Positions 37,069 through 46,154 are shown, counted from the first letter of the stretch. The stretch is 64,000 bases of DNA from Pedobacter lusitanus (GCF_040026395.1 NZ_CP157278.1:2480001-2544000); one strand, 5' to 3'. Numbers and translations are program-made. The notes: a model not told the origin generated them from the letters alone.

Positions 37069-37875
37069 ATGCCCAACACTATCCCTCCGGTAACCGCAAC
37101 CGATCCATCTTCTGCCTTTCAAAGATTACTAACCGTATTGGACACTTTGAGAACTGAGTGTCCATGGGACAGAAAACAAACGATGGAAACATTACGTCAC
37201 CTGACGATAGAAGAAACCTATGAATTATCTGATGCAATCCTGGACGGTGATTTAACGGAGGTCAAAAAAGAATTGGGAGATGTTATGATGCACCTTGTTT
37301 TTTATGCAAAGATTGCCTCTGAAACCAACGATTTCACTATAATAGATGTACTCAACAGTGTTTGTGACAAACTGATTAACCGCCATCCCCATATTTATGG
37401 CGACGTAGAAGTACAGGATGAAAACGATGTCAAACGTAACTGGGAGCAAATTAAGCTGAAAGAAGGTAACAAATCTGTATTGGGTGGAGTTCCGGCTTCC
37501 TTACCGGCATTGGTAAAAGCAAGCAGGATCCAGGAAAAAGCCAGGGGAATTGGTTTTGACTGGGAAAATAAAACTCAGGTCTGGGAAAAAGTAGAAGAAG
37601 AATTACAGGAATTTAAAAATGAATACAATGTCATTGACAATGCAGCTATAGACATAGAAAAAGCAGAATCTGAATTCGGAGATCTTATTTTCTCTCTGGT
37701 CAACTATGCACGTTTCATTGGGATCAACCCCGAGAATGCTTTAGAAAGAACTAACAGGAAGTTCATTAAGCGTTTCCAGTATATCGAAGATAAAGCACAA
37801 GAAACCGGCAAGGCATTACAGGATATGACTTTGGCGGAAATGGATGTGTATTGGAACGAGGCTAAAAAACTGTAA
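37069..37875 (+). CDS. mazG: Nucleoside triphosphate pyrophosphohydrolase MazG
   Basis: Hydrolyses nucleoside triphosphates to monophosphates and pyrophosphate, cleaning the nucleotide pool. The 268 residues contain two MazG all-alpha domains. The N-terminal one has LRTECPWDRKQTMETLRHLTIEETYELSDAI and the metal-binding KKELGDVMMHLVFYA; the second has EELQEFKNE and ESEFGDLIFSLVNYARF. Metal-binding Glu/Asp residues are intact in both. Sequence between domains (ASLPALVKASRIQEKARGIGFDW) is conserved in the family. Convergent with the DEAD-like gene over a composite hairpin. Confidence 0.94.
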   Translation: MPNTIPPVTATDPSSAFQRLLTVLDTLRTECPWDRKQTMETLRHLTIEETYELSDAILDGDLTEVKKELGDVMMHLVFYAKIASETNDFTIIDVLNSVCDKLINRHPHIYGDVEVQDENDVKRNWEQIKLKEGNKSVLGGVPASLPALVKASRIQEKARGIGFDWENKTQVWEKVEEELQEFKNEYNVIDNAAIDIEKAESEFGDLIFSLVNYARFIGINPENALERTNRKFIKRFQYIEDKAQETGKALQDMTLAEMDVYWNEAKKL

Positions 37876-37904
37876 TCCGGAAACCGGAGTTAAAATTAAA
37901 ACAT

Positions 37905-37968
37905 AAAAAAACCTGCTTGTTTTTACGACCCTTCTAATAGAAGAACCTTAAAAACAAGCAGGTTTATA
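37905..37968. terminator. Composite terminator between convergent genes
   Basis: Perfect 17-bp arms at 37909-37925 and 37949-37965. The 23-nt apex holds a nested CTTCT/AGAAG hairpin (37931-37943). The A-run at 37905-37910 gives a U-run for the leftward DEAD-like transcript; the rightward T-run is weak. Confidence 0.75.
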
Positions 37969-37980
37969 TATTTTAAAGAC

Positions 37981-39285
37981 CTAAGAATGTTTCTTTTTCA
38001 TGGTCATTTTTGCTTTCTGACCAATTCCATAATTATAGTTCTTGGAATTACTTTCTTTTTTCTCATGAAAAGCACCACCACCAGCAGGCTCCTCAGTTTT
38101 AGTCTTCACCACGCGGTTTTTATCAAGCCCCTTAGTTCTGAGTACTTTTTCAATCATAATCTCTTCAGGAAGCTCCATTGGCTCTAATTTCTGACCAATT
38201 GCCTGCTCAATCTTTTTCACCTGAACAAGTTCCATATCTGTAGCAAAAGTGATCGCTATAACCTCTTCAGCCTGCGCTTTATTTTTAATGATCCGGCTTA
38301 AGAAAGTCTCTTTTTCTTCTGGCACATCAAAATGGAAGATAAACGGAATTCCATCTAAATTCAACGGACCTTCACCCTGATTGGCTACTACCAATACCCT
38401 TGCCTCAGGCGTTTCTTTGAAGTCTTCGAAATTATCAAAACCATTTTCATCAAAATGTAATGGTCTGAACATCGAGAATTCCATCTCTTTATTACTTGCG
38501 ATACTTAAAGTCAGTTTCTGAGCTGTCAGTCTTGAATTTACGAAAACAACAACCTTATCAAACACCTCATCATCACGTAGTAAATGACGTAACAGATTGA
38601 TTTTAGTTTTATAATTCGGCACTTGATAAAGCACCTGTGTAACGGTCTCAGTTTTAGTATTTCCAAAGTCCTCTACTTCAATTATAGTAGGGAAATTCAG
38701 AAACTGATCCGTCATTTTAGTTAACTTTTCATGAATAACTTCAGTAAATACCAGATGCTGACATTTACCCGCACTTCTTGCCAGTTCACAAACAGGCAAT
38801 TGCATTCCCTGCTGCACGATAAGAGCAGCATCATCAACAATAAAAGTCTGCAGTTTACTTAAGTTCAAACCTAGTTTTAAATAGATTGCTCTTGCTCTGG
38901 TTGGCGTAGCAACAACGATATCAATACCCAAAACCAGTTCATTGATTTCAGCTTCCATACCACCCGTACCATAAAGACCAACAATATTAAGGTCTCTGTT
39001 TTTGCTCAGGGAAATAAACTGATCGATTACCGCAATTGCACGATCCTGATCAGCTACCAGAATTAACACTTTAGGTGCATCGTCTTTCGTATATTTCAGA
39101 CGCATTAAAACGCCAAGAATATAGGCTGTTGTTTTACCAGCACCTTCCGGGGCTACAGCGATTATATCCTGCCCTCCAAGAATTCTGGACATAGTTTTCG
39201 CCTGAATTTCTTTAGGGGTTAAGTACCCTGCATCAGTCATTGCAGTGATCAGGGGCTTACTTAGTTTTAATTTATCTAACGACAC
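37981..39285 (-). CDS. Degenerate DEAD-box helicase-like protein
   Basis: A 434-residue protein with the two RecA-like domains of DEAD-box RNA helicases, but with several key motifs lost. Kept: Q motif PKEIQ (Gln28), Walker A APEGAGKT (45-52), motif Ib TPTR (127-130). Altered: motif II reads DDAA (151-154) instead of DEAD, motif III SAT is replaced by FTE (180-182), and motif VI, normally HRIGRxGR, reads SRIIKNKA (330-337). The tail is Lys/Asn-rich. It may still bind ATP or RNA without unwinding. Leftward, monocistronic. Confidence 0.8.
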   Translation of the reverse strand: MSLDKLKLSKPLITAMTDAGYLTPKEIQAKTMSRILGGQDIIAVAPEGAGKTTAYILGVLMRLKYTKDDAPKVLILVADQDRAIAVIDQFISLSKNRDLNIVGLYGTGGMEAEINELVLGIDIVVATPTRARAIYLKLGLNLSKLQTFIVDDAALIVQQGMQLPVCELARSAGKCQHLVFTEVIHEKLTKMTDQFLNFPTIIEVEDFGNTKTETVTQVLYQVPNYKTKINLLRHLLRDDEVFDKVVVFVNSRLTAQKLTLSIASNKEMEFSMFRPLHFDENGFDNFEDFKETPEARVLVVANQGEGPLNLDGIPFIFHFDVPEEKETFLSRIIKNKAQAEEVIAITFATDMELVQVKKIEQAIGQKLEPMELPEEIMIEKVLRTKGLDKNRVVKTKTEEPAGGGAFHEKKESNSKNYNYGIGQKAKMTMKKKHS

Positions 39286-39468
39286 AGTATTTCAGTTAAA
39301 ATTGATATTCCGCCAAATTTACGGAAATAAGCACAATATCCGGTATAATCTGTACGAAACCATGATAAAACCAGCTTAAATTCCTATTGTATCAACATTT
39401 TGATACGCCTGAAGCTGATCCCGGACAGGGATTTCGTAGTTTTACCCGATTAATAAATTCCCTTTCAT

Positions 39469-41877
39469 ATGAAGAAATCATTACTAACCTTATTTTTATT
39501 TACCGCTTCGGTCGGCGCATTTGCACAGGATGCGGTAAATTACCAGCAGCCCCCAAAAGCAATAGCTGATTTGCTGCTTGCAAAACCTACACCAACGGTT
39601 AGCATAGATGGTAAAGCAGAATGGATGCTGTTAAGCACTAAAAACTCTTACCCTTCTGTTGAAGAGCTCGCTATGCCCGAATTCCGTATTGCAGGATTGC
39701 GTATTAACCCAAACAACTTTTCTCCCAGCAGACAGACTTTTATCAGCAACTTTACACTAAAAAATATCAGGACAGGAAAAACGGCAGTAATCGATGGCCT
39801 TCCTGCTCCATTATTTGCAGCTCATGCTACATGGAATCCTTCACAGAATAAAATCTCTTTTACGCAAACCAGCCAGAAAGGTGTTGACTTATATATCATA
39901 GATATTACCACACTAAAAGCAGTAAAAGTTAATAAACAGCCACTCAATGTAGTCCTTGGAAGCGGCATTACCTGGGTGGACGATGCTACCATACTATACA
40001 GAGTAGCTACAAAGCCTGCATCCTCAATTCCTGTTAAGCCCTTAATGCCAAAAGGGCCTACAGTACAACAAAGCATTGGGAAAGCAGCACCAAATCCTAC
40101 TTATCAGGATCTGATCAAATCACCTTTTGATGAGCAGCTATTTGAATTCCTGGCTACCTCACAACTTGTACAGTACAAAAACGGAGTACAAACATCAATT
40201 GGTCAGCCTGCAATCTATACAACTATCAAGGTTTCTCCGGATAAAAAATATCTGCTGCAGGAAACAATCAGTAAGCCATTTTCTTATCTGGTTCCTTTTG
40301 AAGGGTTTCCTTCTGTTATAAAAATCACTGATCTATCCGGTAAACCGATTAAAGTTTTAGCCAACCTGCCATCTGCCGAAGGCAAACCATCAGGCTATGA
40401 CAATACACAAAATATTCCGCGTGATTATGACTGGAGAGATGATGAAGCGGCAACAATCACCTGGGCTCAGCCATTAGACAGCGGTCTGATCAAAAAACAG
40501 GTACCTTTCCATGATGCAGTATATGCGCTGAACGCTCCCTTCACTGGCCAGGCTAAAGAATTATTCAAAACCCAGAACCGTTACCGCAATACAAAATGGG
40601 GAAACCAGACACTGGCCCTTGTTGAAGAAGGACAACGCAGTAAACAAACTATAAAAGTCAGCCGTTATAACCCTTCTGCAGGAACAATGGAGACACTTTA
40701 TGAACTGAGCCAGAATGATAAATACAATAATCCCGGCAGTGCTGTCACCGGGAAAAATGTCTTTGGCCGCCAGGTAGTAGTCACCGTAGATAACGAAACC
40801 AAACTGTTAATGAATAATACAACCGGATCATCACCAAAAGGAGATCTTCCGTTTCTTGCCAAATTTGATCTGACTACTAAAAAGAATGAAATAGTATGGC
40901 GCAGTGCAGAAGGAACTTACGAATATATAGATGATGTTCTTGACGCTAAAAAATTAATTCTGCTGACCAGAAAAGAGTCACAAAAAGATGTACCAAACTA
41001 TTTCATCAAAAACCTGGTACTCAGAATGGCTGATCGTCAGGTCACAGACTTCACCAATCCATATCCTGATATGGTTGGTGTGATCAAAGAGAAAATTTCC
41101 TATAAACGTGCAGACGGGATAGATCTTACAGGTGATTTATATCTGCCTAAAGGTTATGATAAAGCTAAAGACGGTCCTTTACCAACGTTAATCTGGGCAT
41201 ATCCCCGTGAATTTAACTCTGCGGCTGACGCTGCTCAAATCAGAGGTTCAAAAGATCGCTTTACTACGATTAGCTGGGGCTCTCCGATTTACTGGGTAAC
41301 ACAGGGCTATGCAGTGCTTGACAATGCAGAAATGCCGATTGTAGCTAAAGAAGGTAAAAAACCAAATGATACTTTTGTCGATCAGTTGAAATTAAATGCA
41401 GAAGCAGCTATCAATAAACTGGCTGACCTGGGCGTTGGTGACAGAAACAGAATGGCCGTTGGCGGACATAGCTACGGTGCATTCATGACAGCTAATTTAC
41501 TGGCACATACTAATTTGTTTAAAGCTGGAATCGCGCGCAGCGGTGCTTATAACAGAACACTGACTCCTTTCGGATTTCAAAATGAAGATCGTACCTACTG
41601 GGAAGTTCCACAGTTATATTATGAAATGAGCCCATTCAGTTATGCCGACAAGATCAAAACTCCGCTTTTACTGATTCATGGAGATTCTGATGATAATCAG
41701 GGTACTTTCCCAATGAACAGTGAGCGCTTGTTTAATGCAATCAAAGGTTTTGGCGGTACAACCAGATTTGTCTTTCTGCCTTACGAAGCCCACGGTTACC
41801 GCGGTAAAGAAAACATTTTACATACCTTATGGGAGATGAATTCCTGGTTAGATAAATATGTGAAAAACGCAAAATAA
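39469..41877 (+). CDS. Exported S9 family peptidase, glutamyl-endopeptidase-like
   Basis: An 802-residue serine peptidase with leader MKKSLLTLFLFTASVGAFAQ, a long beta-propeller and a C-terminal alpha/beta hydrolase. Catalytic Ser lies in GGHSYGAFM, Asp in LLIHGDSDDN and His in YEAHGYRG. The arrangement IWAYPREFNSAADAAQIRGS upstream of the nucleophile and the overall length fit the S9D group related to chloroplast glutamyl endopeptidase more than DPP IV. Likely periplasmic. Monocistronic, ending at the terminator at 41887-41927. Confidence 0.88.
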   Translation: MKKSLLTLFLFTASVGAFAQDAVNYQQPPKAIADLLLAKPTPTVSIDGKAEWMLLSTKNSYPSVEELAMPEFRIAGLRINPNNFSPSRQTFISNFTLKNIRTGKTAVIDGLPAPLFAAHATWNPSQNKISFTQTSQKGVDLYIIDITTLKAVKVNKQPLNVVLGSGITWVDDATILYRVATKPASSIPVKPLMPKGPTVQQSIGKAAPNPTYQDLIKSPFDEQLFEFLATSQLVQYKNGVQTSIGQPAIYTTIKVSPDKKYLLQETISKPFSYLVPFEGFPSVIKITDLSGKPIKVLANLPSAEGKPSGYDNTQNIPRDYDWRDDEAATITWAQPLDSGLIKKQVPFHDAVYALNAPFTGQAKELFKTQNRYRNTKWGNQTLALVEEGQRSKQTIKVSRYNPSAGTMETLYELSQNDKYNNPGSAVTGKNVFGRQVVVTVDNETKLLMNNTTGSSPKGDLPFLAKFDLTTKKNEIVWRSAEGTYEYIDDVLDAKKLILLTRKESQKDVPNYFIKNLVLRMADRQVTDFTNPYPDMVGVIKEKISYKRADGIDLTGDLYLPKGYDKAKDGPLPTLIWAYPREFNSAADAAQIRGSKDRFTTISWGSPIYWVTQGYAVLDNAEMPIVAKEGKKPNDTFVDQLKLNAEAAINKLADLGVGDRNRMAVGGHSYGAFMTANLLAHTNLFKAGIARSGAYNRTLTPFGFQNEDRTYWEVPQLYYEMSPFSYADKIKTPLLLIHGDSDDNQGTFPMNSERLFNAIKGFGGTTRFVFLPYEAHGYRGKENILHTLWEMNSWLDKYVKNAK

Positions 41878-41886
41878 GAACACCTG

Positions 41887-41927
41887 AAAAAAGAGCGATG
41901 CCGGATATCCGGCATCGCTCTTTTTTT
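41887..41927. terminator. Bidirectional intrinsic terminator
   Basis: AAGAGCGATGCCGG/CCGGCATCGCTCTT stem around a central ATAT, with A6 on the left and T7 on the right. It separates the S9 peptidase from the convergent permease. Confidence 0.88.
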
Positions 41928-41943
41928 ATCAGATCTCTGGTAA

Positions 41944-43164
41944 TTATTTAAATCTTATTGCCTTCAGCGGAGATATTCTGCTTACCAGTAAAGAAGGCAG
42001 AACCAATACCGTAAAACAAATGACAACGGTTGCCACATTAAGCAGTATAACATCAGTTAAATGTATTTCTACAGGTACATAAGACAAGTAATAAGAGCTT
42101 TGGTTAAGCTTAAAGAAGTGCGTATACTGTTGTATAAGCCCCAGTCCCAATCCAAGAATATTTCCCAGTACCAGACCTATTCCTACCAGATAGAGCGCAT
42201 TATATAAAAAGATCTTGATTATACTGTAATCAGTCATCCCGAAAGCTTTCAGCATACCAATCATATTTGTTCTTTCCAGGATCATAATCAGTAATGCTGT
42301 GATCATATTAATCACCCCAACGATCATCATCAGAATCAGCAGTACCCTGGTATTCACATCCAGTAATGATAACCAGGTAAATATATTAGGGAAATACTCT
42401 CTTACAGATTCTGACTTCAGATTAATCTCCATGGTAGAATAAATCTTGTCTGAAGCAGGCCCAAGACGCGCAAAATCCTTCAGCTTAATTTCTATGCCGC
42501 CAATTTCATCAGCCTGCCAGTTATTTAAACGCCTGATGATATTGATATCTCCCAGAACAAAACTTTTATCAATTTCTTCAACCCCGACATTATAAATACC
42601 AACAATCTTAAAAGGACGTTTTCTGGGAGGATTCTGTACAAAGTACATAATAAAATTATCACCCGTTTTCAGTTTTAGTCTGTTTGCCGTAAAAGAAGAA
42701 ATTAAAATTTCTCTTGTGGCTTTGGCGCTGTCAGCAAAATTGATAATCCTGCCACTGACCAGATGTTTACTGATATAATCCCAGTTAAAATTACGGTCTA
42801 TGCCTTTAAAGTTAATCCCTTCCACCTCATCGTTTGCAGAAATAATAGCAGGTTTGGTTGCATAAGGCTGAAAGTAGGCTATATCTTTATTATTCTTAAG
42901 ATCAGACAGGGTTTTTGAGTTTGGAACAAAAGGTGCGAGTTCAAAAGAATTATTCAAATCCAGTTTAAAAATTCTCACATCACCAACAAATCCCCTTACC
43001 TTTTCCTGTATCTCAGTTTTAAATCCTTTGATAATAGCAACAGAAAGCATCATCACCGCAAGGCTGAGCATTACACCTGCAATAGCAATACGAACAATCA
43101 GTTTAGAAAAGGTACGTTCTGATTTAATGGCAACACGCCTGGCTATAAAGTATTCTGTATTCAA
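41944..43164 (-). CDS. LolC/LolE-type ABC transporter permease
   Basis: A 406-residue FtsX/MacB-family permease of the lipoprotein-releasing type. It has one N-terminal helix (near residues 25-46), a large periplasmic domain, and three C-terminal helices (RVLLILMMIVGVINMITALL, FLYNALYLVGIGLVLGN and a final VILLNVATVVICFTVLV). The N-terminal FIARRVAIKSERTFSKLIVRIAIAGV and SPLKAIRFK tail are typical of LolC/E. The ATPase LolD is not adjacent. The start codon is TTG (43162-43164); no upstream ATG is available in frame. Divergent from namZ. Confidence 0.83.
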   Translation of the reverse strand: MNTEYFIARRVAIKSERTFSKLIVRIAIAGVMLSLAVMMLSVAIIKGFKTEIQEKVRGFVGDVRIFKLDLNNSFELAPFVPNSKTLSDLKNNKDIAYFQPYATKPAIISANDEVEGINFKGIDRNFNWDYISKHLVSGRIINFADSAKATREILISSFTANRLKLKTGDNFIMYFVQNPPRKRPFKIVGIYNVGVEEIDKSFVLGDINIIRRLNNWQADEIGGIEIKLKDFARLGPASDKIYSTMEINLKSESVREYFPNIFTWLSLLDVNTRVLLILMMIVGVINMITALLIMILERTNMIGMLKAFGMTDYSIIKIFLYNALYLVGIGLVLGNILGLGLGLIQQYTHFFKLNQSSYYLSYVPVEIHLTDVILLNVATVVICFTVLVLPSLLVSRISPLKAIRFK

Positions 43165-43266
43165 AATTTTCGATAAACTTGTAACTTAGAGCCTGCTTAA
43201 ACAGACGATTAGCAAAAATGGTTATTTGATTTTAAATTCAACCATAATAAGTAAAAAAAGGTCAAT

Positions 43267-44526
43267 ATGAAACTATCCTCCGCAATAATACTTCCCCTTT
43301 GCCTTGCTATCTTTAGCATACAGGCATGTGCTGCCGGCCCCGCAAAGACTGAAAGTGATAGTTCAGCCTTAAAAGCACCCCTTCAGCAAATCTCTGATCA
43401 GAAAATTCTGACCGGAGCAGCACAAACAGAAAAATATCTGCCGCTGCTTAAAGGAAAGCGTGTTGGAATGGTTGTTAATCCTACTTCAGTAATAGAAAAT
43501 ACAACGACAGTAGACAGCCTCTTAAAACGGGATATCAATATTGTTAAAATTTTTGGCCCCGAACACGGATTCAGAGGGAATGCCAGTGCAGGTATCAAAG
43601 TAAATGATGACATAGACCAGAAAACAGGAATTAAGGCCGTTTCACTCTATGGTAAACATGAGAGCCCCAGCCAGGCAGATTTAGCTGACATTGACATCAT
43701 GGTCTTTGATATTCAGGATGTCGGAGTTCGTTTCTATACCTATATCAATACCCTGCAACATGTAATGGAAGCCTGTGCTGAGTTTAATAAAGAACTGATT
43801 ATTCTGGACAGACCAAATCCCAACGGTTTTTATATTGACGGGCCTATCCTGGATTCCAGATTAGTATCAGGCATAGGATTAAAGCCCATTCCGATAGTCC
43901 ACGGACTTACTGTCGGGGAATATGCTCAAATGCTCAATGGTGAAGGGTGGCTGAAAAACCAGTTAAAATGTAAAATCAAGATTATTAAAGTTGCTGGTTA
44001 CAATCATGATATGTCTTACGATTTACCCGTAAAACCATCCCCGAATCTGAACACACAGCAATCTATTTTGCTTTACCCTACGCTATGTCTGTTTGAGGGA
44101 ACTTATCTCAGCCAGGGGCGCGGAACACAGTTTCCTTTTACGGTCTTAGGTGCACCTGCACTGAAAGGAAAATACAGTTTCTCTTTTACCCCAAAAAGTA
44201 TCAGAGGAATGGCAGAAACTCCTTTGCATCAGGACAAGACATGCTATGGTTTAGATCTGAGAAATTATAATATTTCAAACCTTAAAAAAGATAAAGTGTT
44301 AAATCTTAAATGGCTTATTGAATTGTATAATGCTTATCCGGATAAAGCTGATTTTTTCAATTTCAAACTAAGCAGGCAGATGAATAATTTCGATAAGCTT
44401 GCAGGAGTTTATAGTTTAAAAGAACAAATCATAGCTGGTAAATCTGAAAAAGAAATCAGAGCCAGCTGGGAACCCGGATTAAGTCAGTATAAAAAGATGC
44501 GCAGGAAGTACCTGCTCTACCCCTAA
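43267..44526 (+). CDS. namZ: Exo-beta-N-acetylmuramidase NamZ (DUF1343, GH171)
   Basis: A 419-residue exported hydrolase of the DUF1343 family, now known as NamZ, which releases MurNAc from the non-reducing end of peptidoglycan fragments. Family blocks: GKRVGMVVNPTSV, KIFGPEHGFRG (Glu99, the proposed catalytic acid in the family), DIMVFDIQDVGVRFYTYINTL, and RPNPNGFYIDGPIL. The leader ends IQAC with Cys21, a weak lipobox, so it may be a lipoprotein. A peptidoglycan-recycling role is likely. The small charged ORF follows 13 bp later. Confidence 0.88.
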   Translation: MKLSSAIILPLCLAIFSIQACAAGPAKTESDSSALKAPLQQISDQKILTGAAQTEKYLPLLKGKRVGMVVNPTSVIENTTTVDSLLKRDINIVKIFGPEHGFRGNASAGIKVNDDIDQKTGIKAVSLYGKHESPSQADLADIDIMVFDIQDVGVRFYTYINTLQHVMEACAEFNKELIILDRPNPNGFYIDGPILDSRLVSGIGLKPIPIVHGLTVGEYAQMLNGEGWLKNQLKCKIKIIKVAGYNHDMSYDLPVKPSPNLNTQQSILLYPTLCLFEGTYLSQGRGTQFPFTVLGAPALKGKYSFSFTPKSIRGMAETPLHQDKTCYGLDLRNYNISNLKKDKVLNLKWLIELYNAYPDKADFFNFKLSRQMNNFDKLAGVYSLKEQIIAGKSEKEIRASWEPGLSQYKKMRRKYLLYP

Positions 44527-44539
44527 AAAACTGATTAAG

Positions 44540-44752
44540 ATGAATATGGAAACTAAAAGAAAAAACGAGAAACCCAGTAGCAACTTTCAGGAACTGATCC
44601 CCGATGTTGATCAGGGAAATAAAGCAGTAAAAAAACCAGAGGACGAAGATTATACCAAAGACGAACCTCATTTTAAGAATCCTGCAAAAAAGAGAGAACG
44701 GGAAGAGCAGCCCGTTGAATCTGTAAAAAAAGCACCTGATAAAGGCGTCTGA
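44540..44752 (+). CDS. Small highly charged protein
   Basis: Not recognised. 70 residues, about half of them Lys, Glu, Asp or Arg, with no hydrophobic segment or leader (MNMETKRKNEKPSSNFQELI at the start), so it is probably cytoplasmic and disordered. It lies 13 bp after namZ in the same direction and ends 4 bp from the convergent nucleotidase, so it is probably cotranscribed with namZ. Whether the link is functional is unknown. Coding is supported by spacing and a Lys-rich composition seen in small Bacteroidota proteins. Confidence 0.55.
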   Translation: MNMETKRKNEKPSSNFQELIPDVDQGNKAVKKPEDEDYTKDEPHFKNPAKKREREEQPVESVKKAPDKGV

Positions 44753-44756
44753 ATTT

Positions 44757-45308
44757 TTATACAGCCGAAGATCTTTCTTTTTCAAATAAATCCAATACGT
44801 CATTCCAGTTCATTACACGGGTATGGTGTAATTGGTTTATATTATGTGAGCTATTAAACATAATAGGCTTGCCTTTACAGAAATCCAGATTTTTGCAATG
44901 ATCATCAATCAGATAATCTGTATCGATTATACTCTTATCACCACATAAAACGATATTTTTCCAACTGATAAACGGGAAATATTCATTTAGCCATTCCATT
45001 TTCTCTGTTAAACACTGTGGAAATTCTGTTGCGGCAGAAACGATGTAAACCTCATAATCCTCCATCAAAGCTTTTACAGCTTCAATTGCACCCGGCATTA
45101 CAGGTATTGTTCTGAAAAACCCGGGGGTATACACATATTTTTTGATGGAAGTTTTATCCGGGAATCCTTCAGATTCCGGTACGCCCAATCGCTCTTCTCT
45201 GGAAATCCATACGCCATGTTCTTTTTTATACCAGGCCATAAACTGCGCTTCTATATCAGCAAGTACACCATCCATATCAATGGCTATTATTTTTCTGTCT
45301 CTATTCAT
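44757..45308 (-). CDS. 5'(3')-deoxyribonucleotidase-like HAD hydrolase
   Basis: A 183-residue HAD-superfamily phosphatase of the NT5C type. The start is placed at ATG 45308 (MNRDRKIIAIDMDGVLADIE), because the longer in-frame extension would run through the regulatory array and has no family resemblance. HAD motif I DMDGVLAD has the nucleophile and acid/base Asp pair (11 and 13); motif II is VSAATEF and motif III/IV is DTDYLIDDH. Residues FRTIPVMPGAIEAVKALM are typical of 5'-nucleotidases of this group. Probably dephosphorylates deoxynucleotides; divergent from a DeoR regulator that may control it. Confidence 0.85.
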   Translation of the reverse strand: MNRDRKIIAIDMDGVLADIEAQFMAWYKKEHGVWISREERLGVPESEGFPDKTSIKKYVYTPGFFRTIPVMPGAIEAVKALMEDYEVYIVSAATEFPQCLTEKMEWLNEYFPFISWKNIVLCGDKSIIDTDYLIDDHCKNLDFCKGKPIMFNSSHNINQLHHTRVMNWNDVLDLFEKERSSAV

Positions 45309-45321
45309 ATTTCGTAAATTA

Positions 45322-45359
45322 TTGCAACAAATATAGCAATAAATTGCAATATATTGCAA
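45322..45359. promoter_or_regulatory. TTGCAA array over the nucleotidase promoter
   Basis: TTGCAA-type sites at 45322, 45334 (TAGCAA), 45344 and 45354 are 12, 10 and 10 bp apart, close to one helical turn. The last two form ATTGCAATATATTGCAAT, a perfect palindrome. Minus-strand TATATTTG (45335-45328) with TTG at 45359-45357 (21-bp spacer) is a promoter for the nucleotidase. The array overlaps it, so it looks like an operator, probably for the adjacent DeoR regulator. Confidence 0.55.
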
Positions 45360-45380
45360 TAACACAAGAAGTTTAATTTG

Positions 45381-45388
45381 TATATTTG
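45381..45388 (+). promoter_or_regulatory. -7 element before the second DeoR gene
   Basis: TATATTTG 8 nt before the ATG at 45397, giving a nearly leaderless transcript. The nearest TTG (45355-45357) is 23 bp upstream and belongs to the TTGCAA array, consistent with autoregulation. Confidence 0.45.
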
Positions 45389-45396
45389 CAGCCAAG

Positions 45397-46146
45397 ATGA
45401 TTAAGGCAGAAAGATTACAACTGATTATTGAGCATATCCGTAAGGAAAGAAAAGTTCTTTTGGGAGATTTAAGCACGATGCTGGAAGTTTCTGAAGACAC
45501 TGTGAGACGTGATATTAAAGAACTATCGGATCAGGGACTGTTAAAAGCGGTCCGTGGTGGTGCTATTTCCCGCTCCCCTATTCCACAGCATTTCCGCGAA
45601 AGAGAGCATTATGATGTATCCCACAAAGAAATCATTGCGCAAAAAGCAGTAAAACTGATTAAAAACGGACAGGTCGTACTGTTTGATTCAGGTACTTCAG
45701 TGCTGGCTATTGCAACCCATCTGCCCAGAGATCTGCAAATCACTGTAGTAACCAATAGTTTTCCTGTCGCTACAGTACTCGAAGATCATCCTTTCATAGA
45801 AGTTATTTTTTTAGGTGGCAGGCTAAATAAATCCTCGTTTTCCACTACTGGTTTTGAGGTGATACAAACCATCAGAAGTATACGTCCAGACATCTGTTTT
45901 CTTGGTATTTGCAGTATTGATCTGATTTCGGGAGTTACAGGAATCAGTTACGAAGATTGTCAGATCAAAAAAGCCATGGTTGAGACGTCCAAACAAGTTA
46001 TTGCTATAGCGACATTTGAGAAACTGGATACTACCGAGTCTTATTATATCACCAGTACCAGTGATCTTGATATTATTATAACCGATACAGATCCCAATCA
46101 TGAAAATCTTAAAAGCTACAGAGATTTGGGTATCCGAATGGAATAA
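45397..46146 (+). CDS. DeoR/GlpR-family transcriptional regulator
   Basis: A 249-residue repressor with an N-terminal winged helix-turn-helix (AERLQLIIEHIRKERKVLLGDLSTMLEVSEDTVRRDIKELSDQGLLKAVRGGA) and a DeoR sensor domain (DSGTSVLAIATHLPRD, the sugar-phosphate loop, and DICFLGICSIDLISGVTGISYEDCQIK). It differs clearly from the GlpR-like protein at 4344-5120. The divergent neighbour is a nucleotidase, so a (deoxy)ribose or nucleoside phosphate ligand is possible but unproved. Its own promoter region shares the TTGCAA array. Convergent with the topoisomerase gene, with 8 bp between stops. Confidence 0.87.
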   Translation: MIKAERLQLIIEHIRKERKVLLGDLSTMLEVSEDTVRRDIKELSDQGLLKAVRGGAISRSPIPQHFREREHYDVSHKEIIAQKAVKLIKNGQVVLFDSGTSVLAIATHLPRDLQITVVTNSFPVATVLEDHPFIEVIFLGGRLNKSSFSTTGFEVIQTIRSIRPDICFLGICSIDLISGVTGISYEDCQIKKAMVETSKQVIAIATFEKLDTTESYYITSTSDLDIIITDTDPNHENLKSYRDLGIRME

Positions 46147-46154
46147 AACACCGG

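Noticed and set aside
44757..45500. 247-residue form of the nucleotidase
   Set aside because: The extra 64 residues cross the divergent promoter and the TTGCAA array and overlap the DeoR coding start; the family begins at ATG 45308.
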